Shown: positions 34,441 through 45,101 of the stretch, piece after piece
Layout of the letters: each line of letters begins with the position of its first letter
Numbering within the stretch: position 1 is the first letter of the stretch
DNA from: Tetrastigma voinierianum
Lineage: Eukaryota > Streptophyta > Magnoliopsida > Vitales > Vitaceae
NCBI GenBank assembly: GCA_016808115.1
Contig: JAEQBH010007388.1
Span: 112,897-176,896 of the forward strand
Reading direction: 5' to 3'
Length of the DNA stretch: 64,000 bases
Position numbers and translations under genes: made by a program
The notes under the pieces: generated by a model
The model's input: the letters and a program-made list of their open reading frames with translations, nothing else
What the model was told of the DNA's origin: nothing
Databases searched by the model: none

Positions 34441-37400
34441 CACAAAAACTGCTGAAAATCTATGTTTTTCACAGTGTGCAAAGCTGCATGGTTATGTAGA
34501 GGTGAATAGTCGGGATATGACATGACCATCGCATGGCATGTTGTAGGCTATGGTATTGGGTATGGTATGGGCTGTCTATGGGAGGCCATGAAAGGCCATA
34601 TGGTTTAGTTCCAAAAACTTGGGACTGAAGGATAGAGGATTTCTATGATCGTCTACATACCCAAGACTGTAGTGGGTCAGTTTGAACCGAAACTAAAAAG
34701 TTTGTAGGTTTTCCGGTTGTCGATACCAGATGGATGATTGGAACCGAATGGTTCATGCTTCTGTGAAGGGGCCGTGAGGTACCCAGTTAGATGGGTCAAG
34801 ATGGTGACCTTATTGTGTGTTGTGGCTTGTTTCAATAACATGAAAATTGTGTGTTGTCAGTGATGCGTCATACCCCAAGATGGATCTGTTTGTCACAGGT
34901 ATTAGCCCATGGAGCTTAATTTATGTTATCAAGTGTGTGAATGAATAAATATGTTGATTGTGTATAAATTCTGTTAATATATGCATGCATAATATATTAA
35001 TATTGAATTATTGTGAATGGTATATCATTTCATGTACTGGGGAACTAGAGTAATATTAGGTGTGAAAAAATACATGAAAGAAAAGAAAATGGCTGGTAAA
35101 GGAATTTCAAAGGAAGATTTTCGAAGAATTTCATCTTTGGAGAGTTGTCTAACAAACTCACGGAGGCCCATGACTGCTTCGCAGAGTTATCCAAAGAAAT
35201 TCAATGGGAGGGTTGTCTAATAGATTTTTACCGAAACTCTGTAGAGTATGTTTTCTAGAACAAAAACCTTTTGTTTTGAAAACAAGCATTTTTTTCTACA
35301 CTTCTTGGGCTTAGGCATCCATGAGAGAGTTAGTGAGGGCTCGAGATATGGGTATGGGTGAATCACATTCTCATCCATGACATATAGACATTTGAGTAGG
35401 AACTTGCATGTTTTACTTAATAGGTAGTGGTGCCATTGCACACATTTGTGCGGCAACTGTAGGAGATTATCACTACTGGGCTTTGCTCACCCCATCGTGG
35501 GACCCCCCTTTCAGGTACATGAGAAGACGGCGCTCCTTCGAGGCCGCGAGTATGAAGAAGGCCGAGTTGTGGCCTTGACAAGCGATTGTAAAATATATTA
35601 GAACAATCTAATTTTAAATATATTTTGGCATGTAAAAAGTGTATAAGAGTTGTACATCAAACTCTTGTGAATTTTTATAAGGAATGGGTTATTTGTAAGA
35701 AAATTATACAGAAATGGGTCTCCATATATGAGACAAATGAGTGTGATATCGGGATACCCGATATTCACAGGTTTCCGTAGGTTGACAGGTTGTCAACGGG
35801 ACCTCCGGGATTCGAGGCGTCACAACCTTTGAGTGTCTCGCTACCCGAAACTCAAACATAAGTAAGAATGGCCACGTCGGGCCCATACATCCATACTCAC
35901 CAAAATATAACCAACTATATTACAATAGTTTCCGGAGTTAATTACACTCCTATACAAACATGTATCAATTAGAATGTTTCATACATGTTTTACAAAAATA
36001 TATAATCAAAGCCACATGTCTACTTTCTCAAACGGCCTCTAAAGGAGCCCGTCTTCCGAATACTCCCTATACCTAAAAGTGGGGATCCTAATGACGCGAC
36101 AGCTGCCCAAGAGTTGAATCTTCCTACGAGGGCTACTCCCCACCTAAAATTCACATGCAATGGCACATCACAACATCCACATTCCATACAATTTACAATT
36201 CTTACATGGAATAGTTTATATCATGCATGAAATGTTTCCATGACCATACCCCGAGTCACTCACCGACTCTCATTACTACGGTGCTAAGTGTGGCAATCAC
36301 ACCGTAAATACCAATGACACTCTATATACCGAGCCTTTGTTTCCGCCACCAACACCTAACGCAATTTTCCAATGGGTAAGTCAATCCCTAATTTCTATCA
36401 CTAACTCTAGGCTCCATGATAAAACATAATCGTGTGTTTTCTAGGCACACGCTACGCCTGCCCTTACACCCAAACAGAATGTTCGATAACACCGTCAGTC
36501 CCTACACCCATACAAAAATTTTCAGACGATACCGCGGGTCTCTTACACCTAAGTTCCAGGCTTTTCACCTGAGGGGATTAACGACTTTCCTTAAGGTTTC
36601 CGCCTAACACACACTATTATTTCACTTATGTTTTGAACCATGAGTTTTATTAGACGAGTCCCAAAGACAACCTCAACCCACATTCACTCAGAGTGAACAA
36701 CCATACCGTGCACTCCATAATTCGACTGACACGATAAAATCGCACATGAATGCAATGATGCTAATTCATATAATCAATTCCAATGGTTCATACACAATTA
36801 TATTCATATAATTCAACCACCATGTTAACACACCAACATCTTCATCTGTTCAACAATATAGCATGCATTAACATATCATTTTCCACACACCATCCATGCT
36901 ATCCATTCAAGCAATAACATACAAGCAAATTCATGATAACTTTGGTCCAATACAATCCAATGTTTTCTAATAACTGGGAATAGTCCGTGGGCCGGCCCAT
37001 GGATGGCCCCCTATCAAGCATCGTTCCACTTTTCGGAACCGAAATCCATTGCCATTTCCAAATTTCTCACACAACACCCAAACCATTTTCATGGCTTTAG
37101 ATAAAGAATATCCAAGGAGAAGACTCCTAATTTCCTGGGAGTTACCGAAACTCCACACACCTAAGACTCAAGCGTAGCTCTCAAGGGGGTGGGATCGACC
37201 CTTTAGCTCTTGTCCTGGCTGGATTCGATAGACCGATCTTCGGAAAATCTAGAGAGAAGATAGACTCTCTCTCTCCCAAACTCTCTCCATCTTTCCCTCT
37301 CTCTTTTCCCTTTTCCTTCTCCCCAAACCGGTTGGGTTAAGATTGGGTCGAGAGAATTGTCTTCTCTCCTCTTGCCACTTGTCTACTTCCTATGGCTCTT

Positions 37401-37775
37401 CGATTACAATTCCATATCCACTTATCCTTAATAGTGGATTTCCTTCCACTCATGAGATGCCACATGTCCACATGGGTCCCACTTGAGCTTAATGTTTGAC
37501 TTGCTCACAATTTGACACATGGATCAATGTGAGCTACTCAACACCTGCCACATGTCACGCGTCACTCTCGGTGCCTCGAAAAACGTGAAATTCCGACTGT
37601 CTTAGAATTTGACGAAATTCGACATGGTAGCTAGATTTCGCGAGACGATCTCCAACCCGCAAAAACTTGCTGCATCCAGATCTAGAAAATCTTGATTTTG
37701 ATCAAATTACTGTTTTACCATTTTTCAGAAAATTAGAATTTTCTGGGGTTTTACAAAATTTACCTAAGTTTTACA

Positions 37776-39922
37776 GTTTTTGTGCCATATTATGACATGT
37801 TTTGTGGCTTTAATTTGGATGGTTTTGGTGGCTGGTTTTTTTGTTTTACTTGGGACGTGGTTAAGGCATGTTTAAGGAGTTGTTTTGGGTCAAAATTTGG
37901 TGTACAATAAATCACCTATATTGCCTGCTATTTCGTGGAAGCACACTATTATGCAAGGGGCTTCAACCGTAGCCTCGGGTACAAAATTGCGTAATGGGCA
38001 CACAAATTGCGAGCCCCTTCACCCTTTAAGCCTAACTTTAAACGACTATATTTTTCTCTGGCCCAAACTTCCATTCGCACGCTTCGACTTTATGGTACGC
38101 CTTAAGTCTAGAATCACCTATATGTTGGTGGGATGATTTGTGCTCAAGATATTTACTGAAATTTTATTGTTGCACAAGTGTTCTTATCAGATGCATTATG
38201 GTGTGAAATGACTCTATTATTAACGTCTGTATTTTGAGACCGGACTTTCGAACGGAAATGAGGAAATTGGACTATTTTCCTTATGGAAATTGTAACTGCA
38301 TCAGTGAACTTGATGTTAGGCTTTTGAATCACCCAAATTGGACCTCTATAACTCACGTTATGGTCCTTTTTCTCGATCGCCACAGTCGCCTCGTTTTTTG
38401 ACTTACATATACACCGTCCAAATTGGACCATTTCCGTATGGAAAAAGAGGAATTCGACTATGTTCTGTGATGGAAATTATAGCCGCATCCTCTGTGAACT
38501 CGATGTAGGCTTGAATGACCTAAATTGACCTAAAAGTAACTCAAGTTATGGTCCATTTCTCAAGACTCAAGAACAAATTTTAGGCTATTTAATGGCTCGT
38601 GTCCAGTTTTGAGAATCGTTAGGGACTAGCTAATTGAGTTCGAACTCATTCGTGGGTCTATTATATTTGATTGTGAGGGTTTTGTTGCGAATATGGAATG
38701 AGAGATATGTTGTATGCGATGTTGATATATGCGTGCATGATATATTTGACTCGAATAAGGTATTATATGGACATTATATGCTTATCGATATAATTGTTCA
38801 TGATGCATCGTGATTTACATGAGTGGAGTTGTCCATATAGAATCTATCATATATGTGACATGGTATAGACATGAAATGTATCACATTGCATATGGCATCG
38901 GACATCATTTGCGTATGGGTAAATGGTTGATAAATCGACACTGGGCTGTGTTTGATTAGTGGGTTTTGTAAATGGGCAATGTCTAATGTGAGTCACACGA
39001 TTGATTAAATGGTAAAGAAAATATGTGCCAGGTATCAGCAAGAAGGGATAGATCCTTCCTCGGGTGAAAAGCTCGCCAATTATGGTCAGACATAGTCCCC
39101 AGTAGTGAAAGGCCGTAAAAGTGTTTTGGTTTGCAGAGCCCGCGGTGAGACACTAAAAATCCGCTACCCACAAAAAGGTGCATGATTTTGAATATAAAAT
39201 GATCATTGTGATGTATCATCTAAAAAACTTTTGGTTTATAAACAAATAAATTTTGTTTTGAAATGATCACTGATGTCATCTCGAACATTTGTTTATCACA
39301 CATGGCCTTAGGCGTTGTGTGAGGGAGTCGGTGAGGACTAAGGCGCATGGTACATAATGAGTCGCATTTCATTTCATGACATGACATGTAGGATTCCATA
39401 TAGAATTGACATGTTCTTATTGGAACGTGAATGAGAAATGTTGAATGAACATTGCATGTGCACTTTGAAAGGAGTAACCTTGTAGGAGTTATCCCCATCG
39501 GGCATTGCTCACCTCACGTGAGACCCCTTCGTGCACACAGTCATATGCAGGCAAATTTAATCTTATCCAGATCAAGATGTGCGGTTAGAAGGCCGATATG
39601 TGGCCTTGATAAATCCTTTTGTAGAAATTGCTGGAACAACTTGTTCTAGCATGAAATTTTGTATAAAAATAATTGTAATTAAATTCTTTTGGACTATTGC
39701 CAATATAGTTGGGTTTGTAATAATGGTAAGATGGTCGTAATCGGACTCTTACGGACTGTATTTAAGTGTATTGCTCTCATATTTTTAACTTCAATATGGA
39801 TAAATGGGTCCCGGTAAATGGGACACAACGGTGTGATATCGAGCTATATGATATGATATCCACAGGTATTCCGTGAGTTGATGGATGATCATCGCACTCT
39901 GGGATTAAAATACAAAGTCACA
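37776..39922 (+). repeat. forward LTR, 5'-truncated, host of the nest
   Basis: Shares CTTGATGTTAGGCTTTTGAAT and a GTTATGGTCC block with the LTRs at 15190 and 33640. It ends AAAGTCACA at 39922, with the GGGCATTGCTCACCTCACGTG block before it (39500). It contains two ~190-bp repeats (38270-38370, 38460-38560). Its head is missing: the outer reverse LTR occupies the break, and the far side is not found next to it, so a deletion or a larger insertion separated the halves. Confidence 0.75.
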
Positions 39923-41532
39923 CTTGTTGCAATGACATCACCACCACAAGTTTAAAAGACAAGGAAGGTTGTAAACATTTGAAAAAAAATCACATATAAG
40001 GCTTAGGAAGTTTATTCTTAAAGTAGACAATCAAACACTCTTTATCTATTTATGAAGGAAGTTTATTTATTTAATTTTAAGGTCCCATTGAATGCATCAT
40101 CAATTTAACTTTAACTTGTTTCCAAAATAATTCTCATCCTCATCCAAGGTAGATAGAAACAACATGACTGTATATTCCACATATTAGAGTTGCATTCATT
40201 TGGGAAGTAATTCATACCTCATTGACTTTGTCAGGGGGAGGTCTTTTGATGCTCGAGACTAATTACACTACTGAAGAAATGGGAAACAATGAGTACATGT
40301 GGATTTAATCTCTCCTTAACTATGGTAGTGTTACAATGGATGCAACAAAGCAAATAAGGTTCATATTCTTTAACAATTTGTAAATATCCACAATTCAAAA
40401 TACACAATTAAAACACCTAAGATATCATTCAAAAGCTAATCAACATTTTTCTACTGGCTTAGATCAGAGAAAAATAGAACGTAAGGGAGAATGTGTAACA
40501 TTACTTTACAAACAAAATAAAAGTCCAACTTAGAGCATTGAGAAAAATAACTCAGCAATAGATACATGCCATAGATAATGATATCATGAAATCGGATAAA
40601 AATGATAACCGACAGATATATAACTAAACTTTCAAGAGGAAACAAGGCAAGAAGAATCCAAAGCTAAAGAAAGCAACGTTGAAACATAAAGAAAATTAGG
40701 TCAAATCATTAATAAAAAGAGGCAAGACACTGAAAAATAAGAGCCAGTGAAATCGGAAGCAAAATTCTCATGTCTTTGTGCACTGTCCTAGAGCTTTGCA
40801 ACTTTCATTTGGTGGGAAACACTGACATTTATATCTAATGGCTTTGTAAATATTTCCCCTCATACACCAATCTTCTTTCCAATTTTAGAGAAACTGTTTC
40901 CCAAATGGCTGCCTAGAGAGTATCTCAACATGTTTTGGCTACCAAAAGGATTAAATAAGATCTTCGTCCTAAATAATTTTAGGAAAATGTTACAAACTCC
41001 AACTACGTAAATTTCCTAGATTCATATAAAAATCCAATTACCTAGTTTCAAGAATAAAAAGTTGCTTGACATGCTTTATATGACTTCATTTGGAGAACCC
41101 GTATGCAAGAAATATAAAGTTGGTCACTCCAAGTCTTCCTAAACATTAAAAGCCAAGACTTTGTCACATAAGAAACGAATAAACAGAGTACAAACTTAGA
41201 GGTGATTAAGACAAATGAGAAACTATTGAGAATTAAAAGGAAAATATTGATAAACAAGTTCTTTAATTCAATGGAAATCTCCTCCGACAGATCCAGACGC
41301 GAACAAACATCAGAACCAACTTGGTTCCAGTCAAGCTCTTCTTTGTCACCTACCTCTCTATTGCTATCTAGATGAACCCTCGTGTTACCACAATTGAAAA
41401 ATATTCCTACCAAAATTTATATACTCCTATTCGCTTTTTTTTCCTAAACCTATACTAGGAAAGAAGAAAACAAATGCAGCTTTAGAATCTAGATTACCTG
41501 CACCAAGGACTTTTTGTCAATAAAGGGTTTTT
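39923..41532. other. AT-rich low-copy DNA, no gene recognised
   Basis: No LTR or protein motif seen. The longest open frames read as chance frames. It ends at a CACTA-type terminus. Confidence 0.35.
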
Positions 41533-41544
41533 TTTCTTGTAGTG
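41533..41544 (-). mobile_element. orphan CACTA-type right terminus
   Basis: TTTCTTGTAGTG, the complement of CACTACAAGAAA. Flanking bases are ATA. No subterminal repeats like those at 19307-19462 are seen, so pairing with that end is not supported. It probably marks one end of a short or broken CACTA element to its left. Confidence 0.4.
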
Positions 41545-42074
41545 ATATATATATATATAATTAAAGACTAATTTTTAGAGAGAAACAAAACAAGTTGTAA
41601 ATAAAATAAATATACAATATTATGGGAACAATGTAATATTAATAATAACTCCACTTTACTTTAATCTTTGACCTCGCCACCTAAGTGTCATCTAGCTCTT
41701 TAATGCCCGTGATTTTTTTTAAATTTATTAACACTTTTTTATCGGTTGAAATTTATTAACACTTATGTTAAAATGTTTTAAATAATGAAAGAAAAATATT
41801 TTCAATAATTATTTTCTATTAACTCTCCTCGAAATGAAATACTTCTATTTTAATAATTTAACCAACACAACAATGTGCAACTCAATATCTACACATCTAC
41901 TTATTCTTAGGTTCCCACGAAAGTGGGTTTTTTTCTTCGCAGCTTCCTCTAGGGAAAGTTTTAACCCTTGACAACTTAAAGAAGAAGGAAGGGCCTTTAG
42001 TGAAACATATACTTTCTCTCGTGGAGAAAGAGAAGGAGACGACATCATCAAAGGTCCATTGCTCATAGACCAGA
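41545..42074. other. AT-rich DNA before the LINE
   Basis: Contains (TA)n near 41545-41560 and no convincing coding sequence. A minus-strand open frame at 41845-42066 is not recognised. Confidence 0.35.
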
Positions 42075-42570
42075 GTGATTTGGGAACCTCTTAGCTATTG
42101 TTGGTGTAAAATGGGTATTCCCATTGTCTGTTAGAGAAACCATCCTCTGTTGGGGAGGCTCTATTGTAGGGAAGAAGAGTAAAAAAGCTTGGATAGCAGT
42201 CCCTCTCGACATTTTTTGGACCATTTGGCATGAAGGAACTATATCGCTTTTGAAAACAAAGACTTCTCAGCTCAAAGGATGAAAACCTCCTTTATTTGTG
42301 TGCAATCTATGGTCTCGTGAAATGTATACATTGTTGAAAGGCCTAGATCCTCGCTGGTTTTTCAATTCTTGCTGGGATGCGGCTGAATGTTGCTGGTATA
42401 GTCTTTGTGGGCTGGGTGAGTTTTTATTTTGCCTTTCTTTTTCTCTTCTTCCTTTATCCCTTGGTGGGACCTCTCAGATACCACTGTATACCTGTACGCC
42501 ACTTTGGGTGCTCTTTTGTTGAATATATATGCTTTTACTCATCAAAAAAATAAAATAAAATAAAATAAAA
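42075..42570 (+). mobile_element. 5'-truncated L1-type LINE with A-rich tail
   Basis: Reads the C-terminal zinc-finger region found after plant L1 reverse transcriptase: VKWVFPLSVRETILCW, IVGKKSKKAWIAVPL, then FWTIWHE (42090-42240). A frameshift follows, then CNLWSREMYTLLK (42301-42340). It ends in a TTTTACTCATC segment and a tail of AAAAT units (42543-42570), as typical L1 3' ends do. Only about 0.5 kb remains, so it is a dead, 5'-truncated insertion. Target duplications are not obvious. Confidence 0.75.
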
Positions 42571-43775
42571 TCTACATATATACTTAATTGAAAAAAGCTT
42601 GAGTAAACAAATATAAACATGTTGACTTTAGTAAAAATCTCATTTCTTTTTCTTTCAATAAACTTTCTATAGGCAAGTCATATTTAATTGTTAGTTTTCA
42701 CCTTAATTTTTAGTTTTAATATATATATATATATATATTTATTTATTTATAAATGATCGGTACAAGAAAACTTGCTTTTCCTAACGAAAACTTAGGGACG
42801 AATTAATAATTCATCAGTAAAAAAAAAATTTCCTAACGAAATTCCACATATTGTTACTAACATTAGTTTACTGACAACTTTTGCCGACGAAATTGATATT
42901 TTCGTCGGCAAAACTTATGGTGGGAAAATTTAGCACCCTTTTTTTGGCACTAAAACTTTTCTGACAAAAATAAACCATTTACTAATAAAAACATGCATCA
43001 GTAAATATAATTTTTCCCTATGATATTAATTTCCTTACTAAAGACTCTAACTTTTTATCTATATTTTATGACAATGTTTTCAGGTGATCTTTTCGATGAA
43101 TTGAGTAATTTTATCACTAAAAAGTATTGTTAAATTATAATATTATTGACATTGATAAATTACTACATGATTTATTTAATTATTAATGAAACAATTATAA
43201 ATTTTTATAAATAGTAAAATTACTATGGATTATATGATCTATATTGTAAGGTAATTTATATTAATATAATATATATATATATATATATAGTTTAATACCT
43301 ATTATATAAGTATATTCAAATTTAAGATTAGTATTTATAAAATGAATCAAGTACAACTTTCAAGTAATGTTAATTTTAGTTATTTTCATTCATTTTAGTA
43401 ATTTTAAATTAGCTTTAATATTTGCCTTTAAGACTTTACTCAAGTTGTAAATGGATGGGATGGATTAATGGGAGATCTTATGTTCAAATCCAAGAACATA
43501 GTATTATAACGATGTAATGCAAAGTCAATAGAAGTCACAAAAAAGTTATAATAGTTTATTTTCAAAATCATTTTTTTAATTAAAGTTTATCTTAATTTAA
43601 ATCATAATTTTAATTTTACTTTTAATCTAATCTTAGTTTTTATTATAATAATATGTTTTATTTTCAATTTTGTAACTAATCTTATAATTTCAATAATTTA
43701 CTTTAATTAAGTCTTAATTATAATTTCAATTAAAGGTTACATCAATTTCATTTTTTATCTTAGCATAATATCTTA

Positions 43776-43778
<3 letters not shown>

Positions 43779-43839
<61 letters not shown>
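43779..43839. repeat. (AT)n microsatellite
   Basis: About 30 uninterrupted AT units. Shorter (AT)n runs lie at 42720-42740 and 43268-43289. Confidence 0.95.
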
Positions 43840-43841
<2 letters not shown>

Positions 43842-44434
43842 TAGGAAAGGGAAATAAAAAATCTCATATTCACTTATCGAATCCCCATTTTTCCTAAGAA
43901 TTCCTCTTAGATAGGATGAATTTTTTGAAAATTTAAATCCTTTCTTTATTAATATACTACTTCAATTTTTAGTAATAAAATCCAAATTAAAAGATAAAAA
44001 TAAGAGAATAGAAATATAGTGATTTAAAATACATGTACACAACTTATATGTAAAAAGAATTCCCTGCACTTTTTCTATATTTATACTCACTTAGATTTAC
44101 TTAATGTAGTTATATACAAATTCTATACTAATTATTATAAATTATATTTATAATATGTACAACTATTTAGTACATTGTAACTAAAGTATTTAGCGATAAA
44201 ATTTTTTGTCAGACCATGAGGTATTTTGAGCAAGTCCATGCACACATAAAAGACGCTTTTAAATCATATCACACCTAAACTAATTCCCATATGAGTCGGA
44301 AGGGACCACAAGGGCGATAAAACTCTCTACACACAATATAACTGCATTCATAGGGTTCGAACTCGAGATCACTAGTTAAGATAGGAGAGACCCTAACCAT
44401 CTCACCTATATATACAAATATTAATACAAATATT

Positions 44435-44478
<44 letters not shown>
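44435..44478. repeat. (TG)n(TA)n microsatellite
   Basis: TGTGTGTGTGTG followed by about 15 TA units. Confidence 0.95.
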
Positions 44479-44481
<3 letters not shown>

Positions 44482-44659
44482 TATTAAAAGTTTCATTATT
44501 AATAATACATATTTATTGAAAGAACAAAAGTCAAAGAATACATATTTATATGAAATTTCGTTTGTGTGTATGTATTGTTGCATTATTTAATAATAAAAAA
44601 TTAATTATAATAAAATTTTACTTTACATATTGATAAGTAAATTCCTACTTTCCTAATTT

Positions 44660-45101
44660 TTGTCTTTAGTCATCTTACCTTTGAAGACCCACAAAAACAA
44701 GGGCAATGAATGCACCCTCTCGGTTCTGGTCACGTGGTAATGTGAACGAGAGCAATCGACGATTCAAAACCCACCTTACCCACTCACCACCCTCATAAGA
44801 CCCACGGCTTCAGAATTGGTCGTCGATTCACCAAAGTGGAAAAAATCAATCCTGAATTTGTCATACTAGAACGTGGTAAGTGAATGCTTTCATTCTTTCG
44901 TGATTTTTCCTCCGTTGACATCCAAAAGAGTAATGGATAGAGTTTAATTTGATTTCATTTTCTTTGATCTTCGCCATGGCATATAGGATTAATAGGTTGG
45001 AAGTTTGAAGGAGAATTTCTAGTTTGTATGATAATTTCCTTAAAAAAACTTCATTTAATAACCCTAAAATAATTTAATAAATTTAGAGGAGGTTTCTAAA
45101 T
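44660..45101 (+). other. possible host first exon and intron start
   Basis: The segment 44690-44875 is richer in C/G than its surroundings, has a G-box-like CACGTGG near 44731, and is followed by a canonical donor context ACGTG|GTAAGTG near 44875. It then becomes T-rich, as plant introns do. No protein match, so it could be an untranslated first exon. The presumed intron is cut by the solo LTR at 45102. Confidence 0.3.

Larger units (their letters stand above)
32784..35824 (+). mobile_element. innermost solo LTR, TSD ACCTT
   Basis: 3041 bp from TGTGAAACCACGG to GAGGCGTCACA, with perfect ACCTT at 32779-32783 and 35825-35829. Plus orientation (head block TTTCTAGATCTTGG near 32852). It is longer than its relatives because of a 14-bp minisatellite (33712-33870) and three ~190-bp direct repeats (33945-34440). 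It is the youngest member of the nest by position. Confidence 0.92.
32721..37755 (-). mobile_element. solo LTR, TSD AAATT, itself split
   Basis: The pieces 32721-32783 and 35830-37755 form one reverse LTR of about 1.99 kb, from TGTGACGCCCC to GGGGTTTTACA. AAATT duplications flank it at 32716-32720 and 37756-37760. It is interrupted by the forward LTR at 32784-35824. It carries a CT tract (37250-37320), the block CCGGTTGGGTTAAG (37329), and the head motifs ACGAAATTCGACATGG and TTTCGCGAGACGATC. No internal domains, so a solo LTR. Confidence 0.9.
32006..37775 (-). repeat. outer reverse LTR, split and truncated
   Basis: Fragments 32006-32720 and 37756-37775 belong to one reverse-oriented LTR close to the solo LTR at 14469. 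Both share TTGCCTCGAAAAATGT, ATTCTAGGTTTTCAACTTGTATTG and the head TGTAAAACTTAGGTAAATTT. Its tail half is missing where the gypsy 5' LTR begins at 32005. The AAATT repeated at both cut points shows that the LTR at 32721-37755 inserted into it. After its end at 37775 the sequence resumes inside a forward LTR. Confidence 0.85.
42571..44659. other. very AT-rich DNA with possible CACTA remnant
   Basis: TACAAGAAAACTTGC near 42763 followed by TTAGGGACGAATT (42790) resembles the start of CACTA elements whose first CAC has mutated. An inverted pair GCCGACGAAA...TTTTCGTCGGC spans 42881-42907. The rest is AT-rich with (AT)n and no genes. Confidence 0.4.

Noticed and set aside
32721..35824. About 50-bp inverted repeat at the ends (TGTGACGCC...GACAACC versus GGTTGTCAAC...GGCGTCACA), looking like a TIR transposon
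   Set aside because: It is explained by a forward LTR inserted near the tail of a reverse LTR of the same family. The ACCTT and AAATT duplications define the two elements.
41048..41413. Minus-strand 121-codon frame as a gene
   Set aside because: Composition is that of AT-rich non-coding DNA, with no motif or homologue recognised.
19228..41544. CACTACAAGAAA at 19228 and TTTCTTGTAGTG at 41533-41544 as ends of one 22 kb CACTA element
   Set aside because: Only 12 bases match, the 3-bp flanks differ (AAT and ATA), and the 52-bp subterminal repeats are present at one end only.
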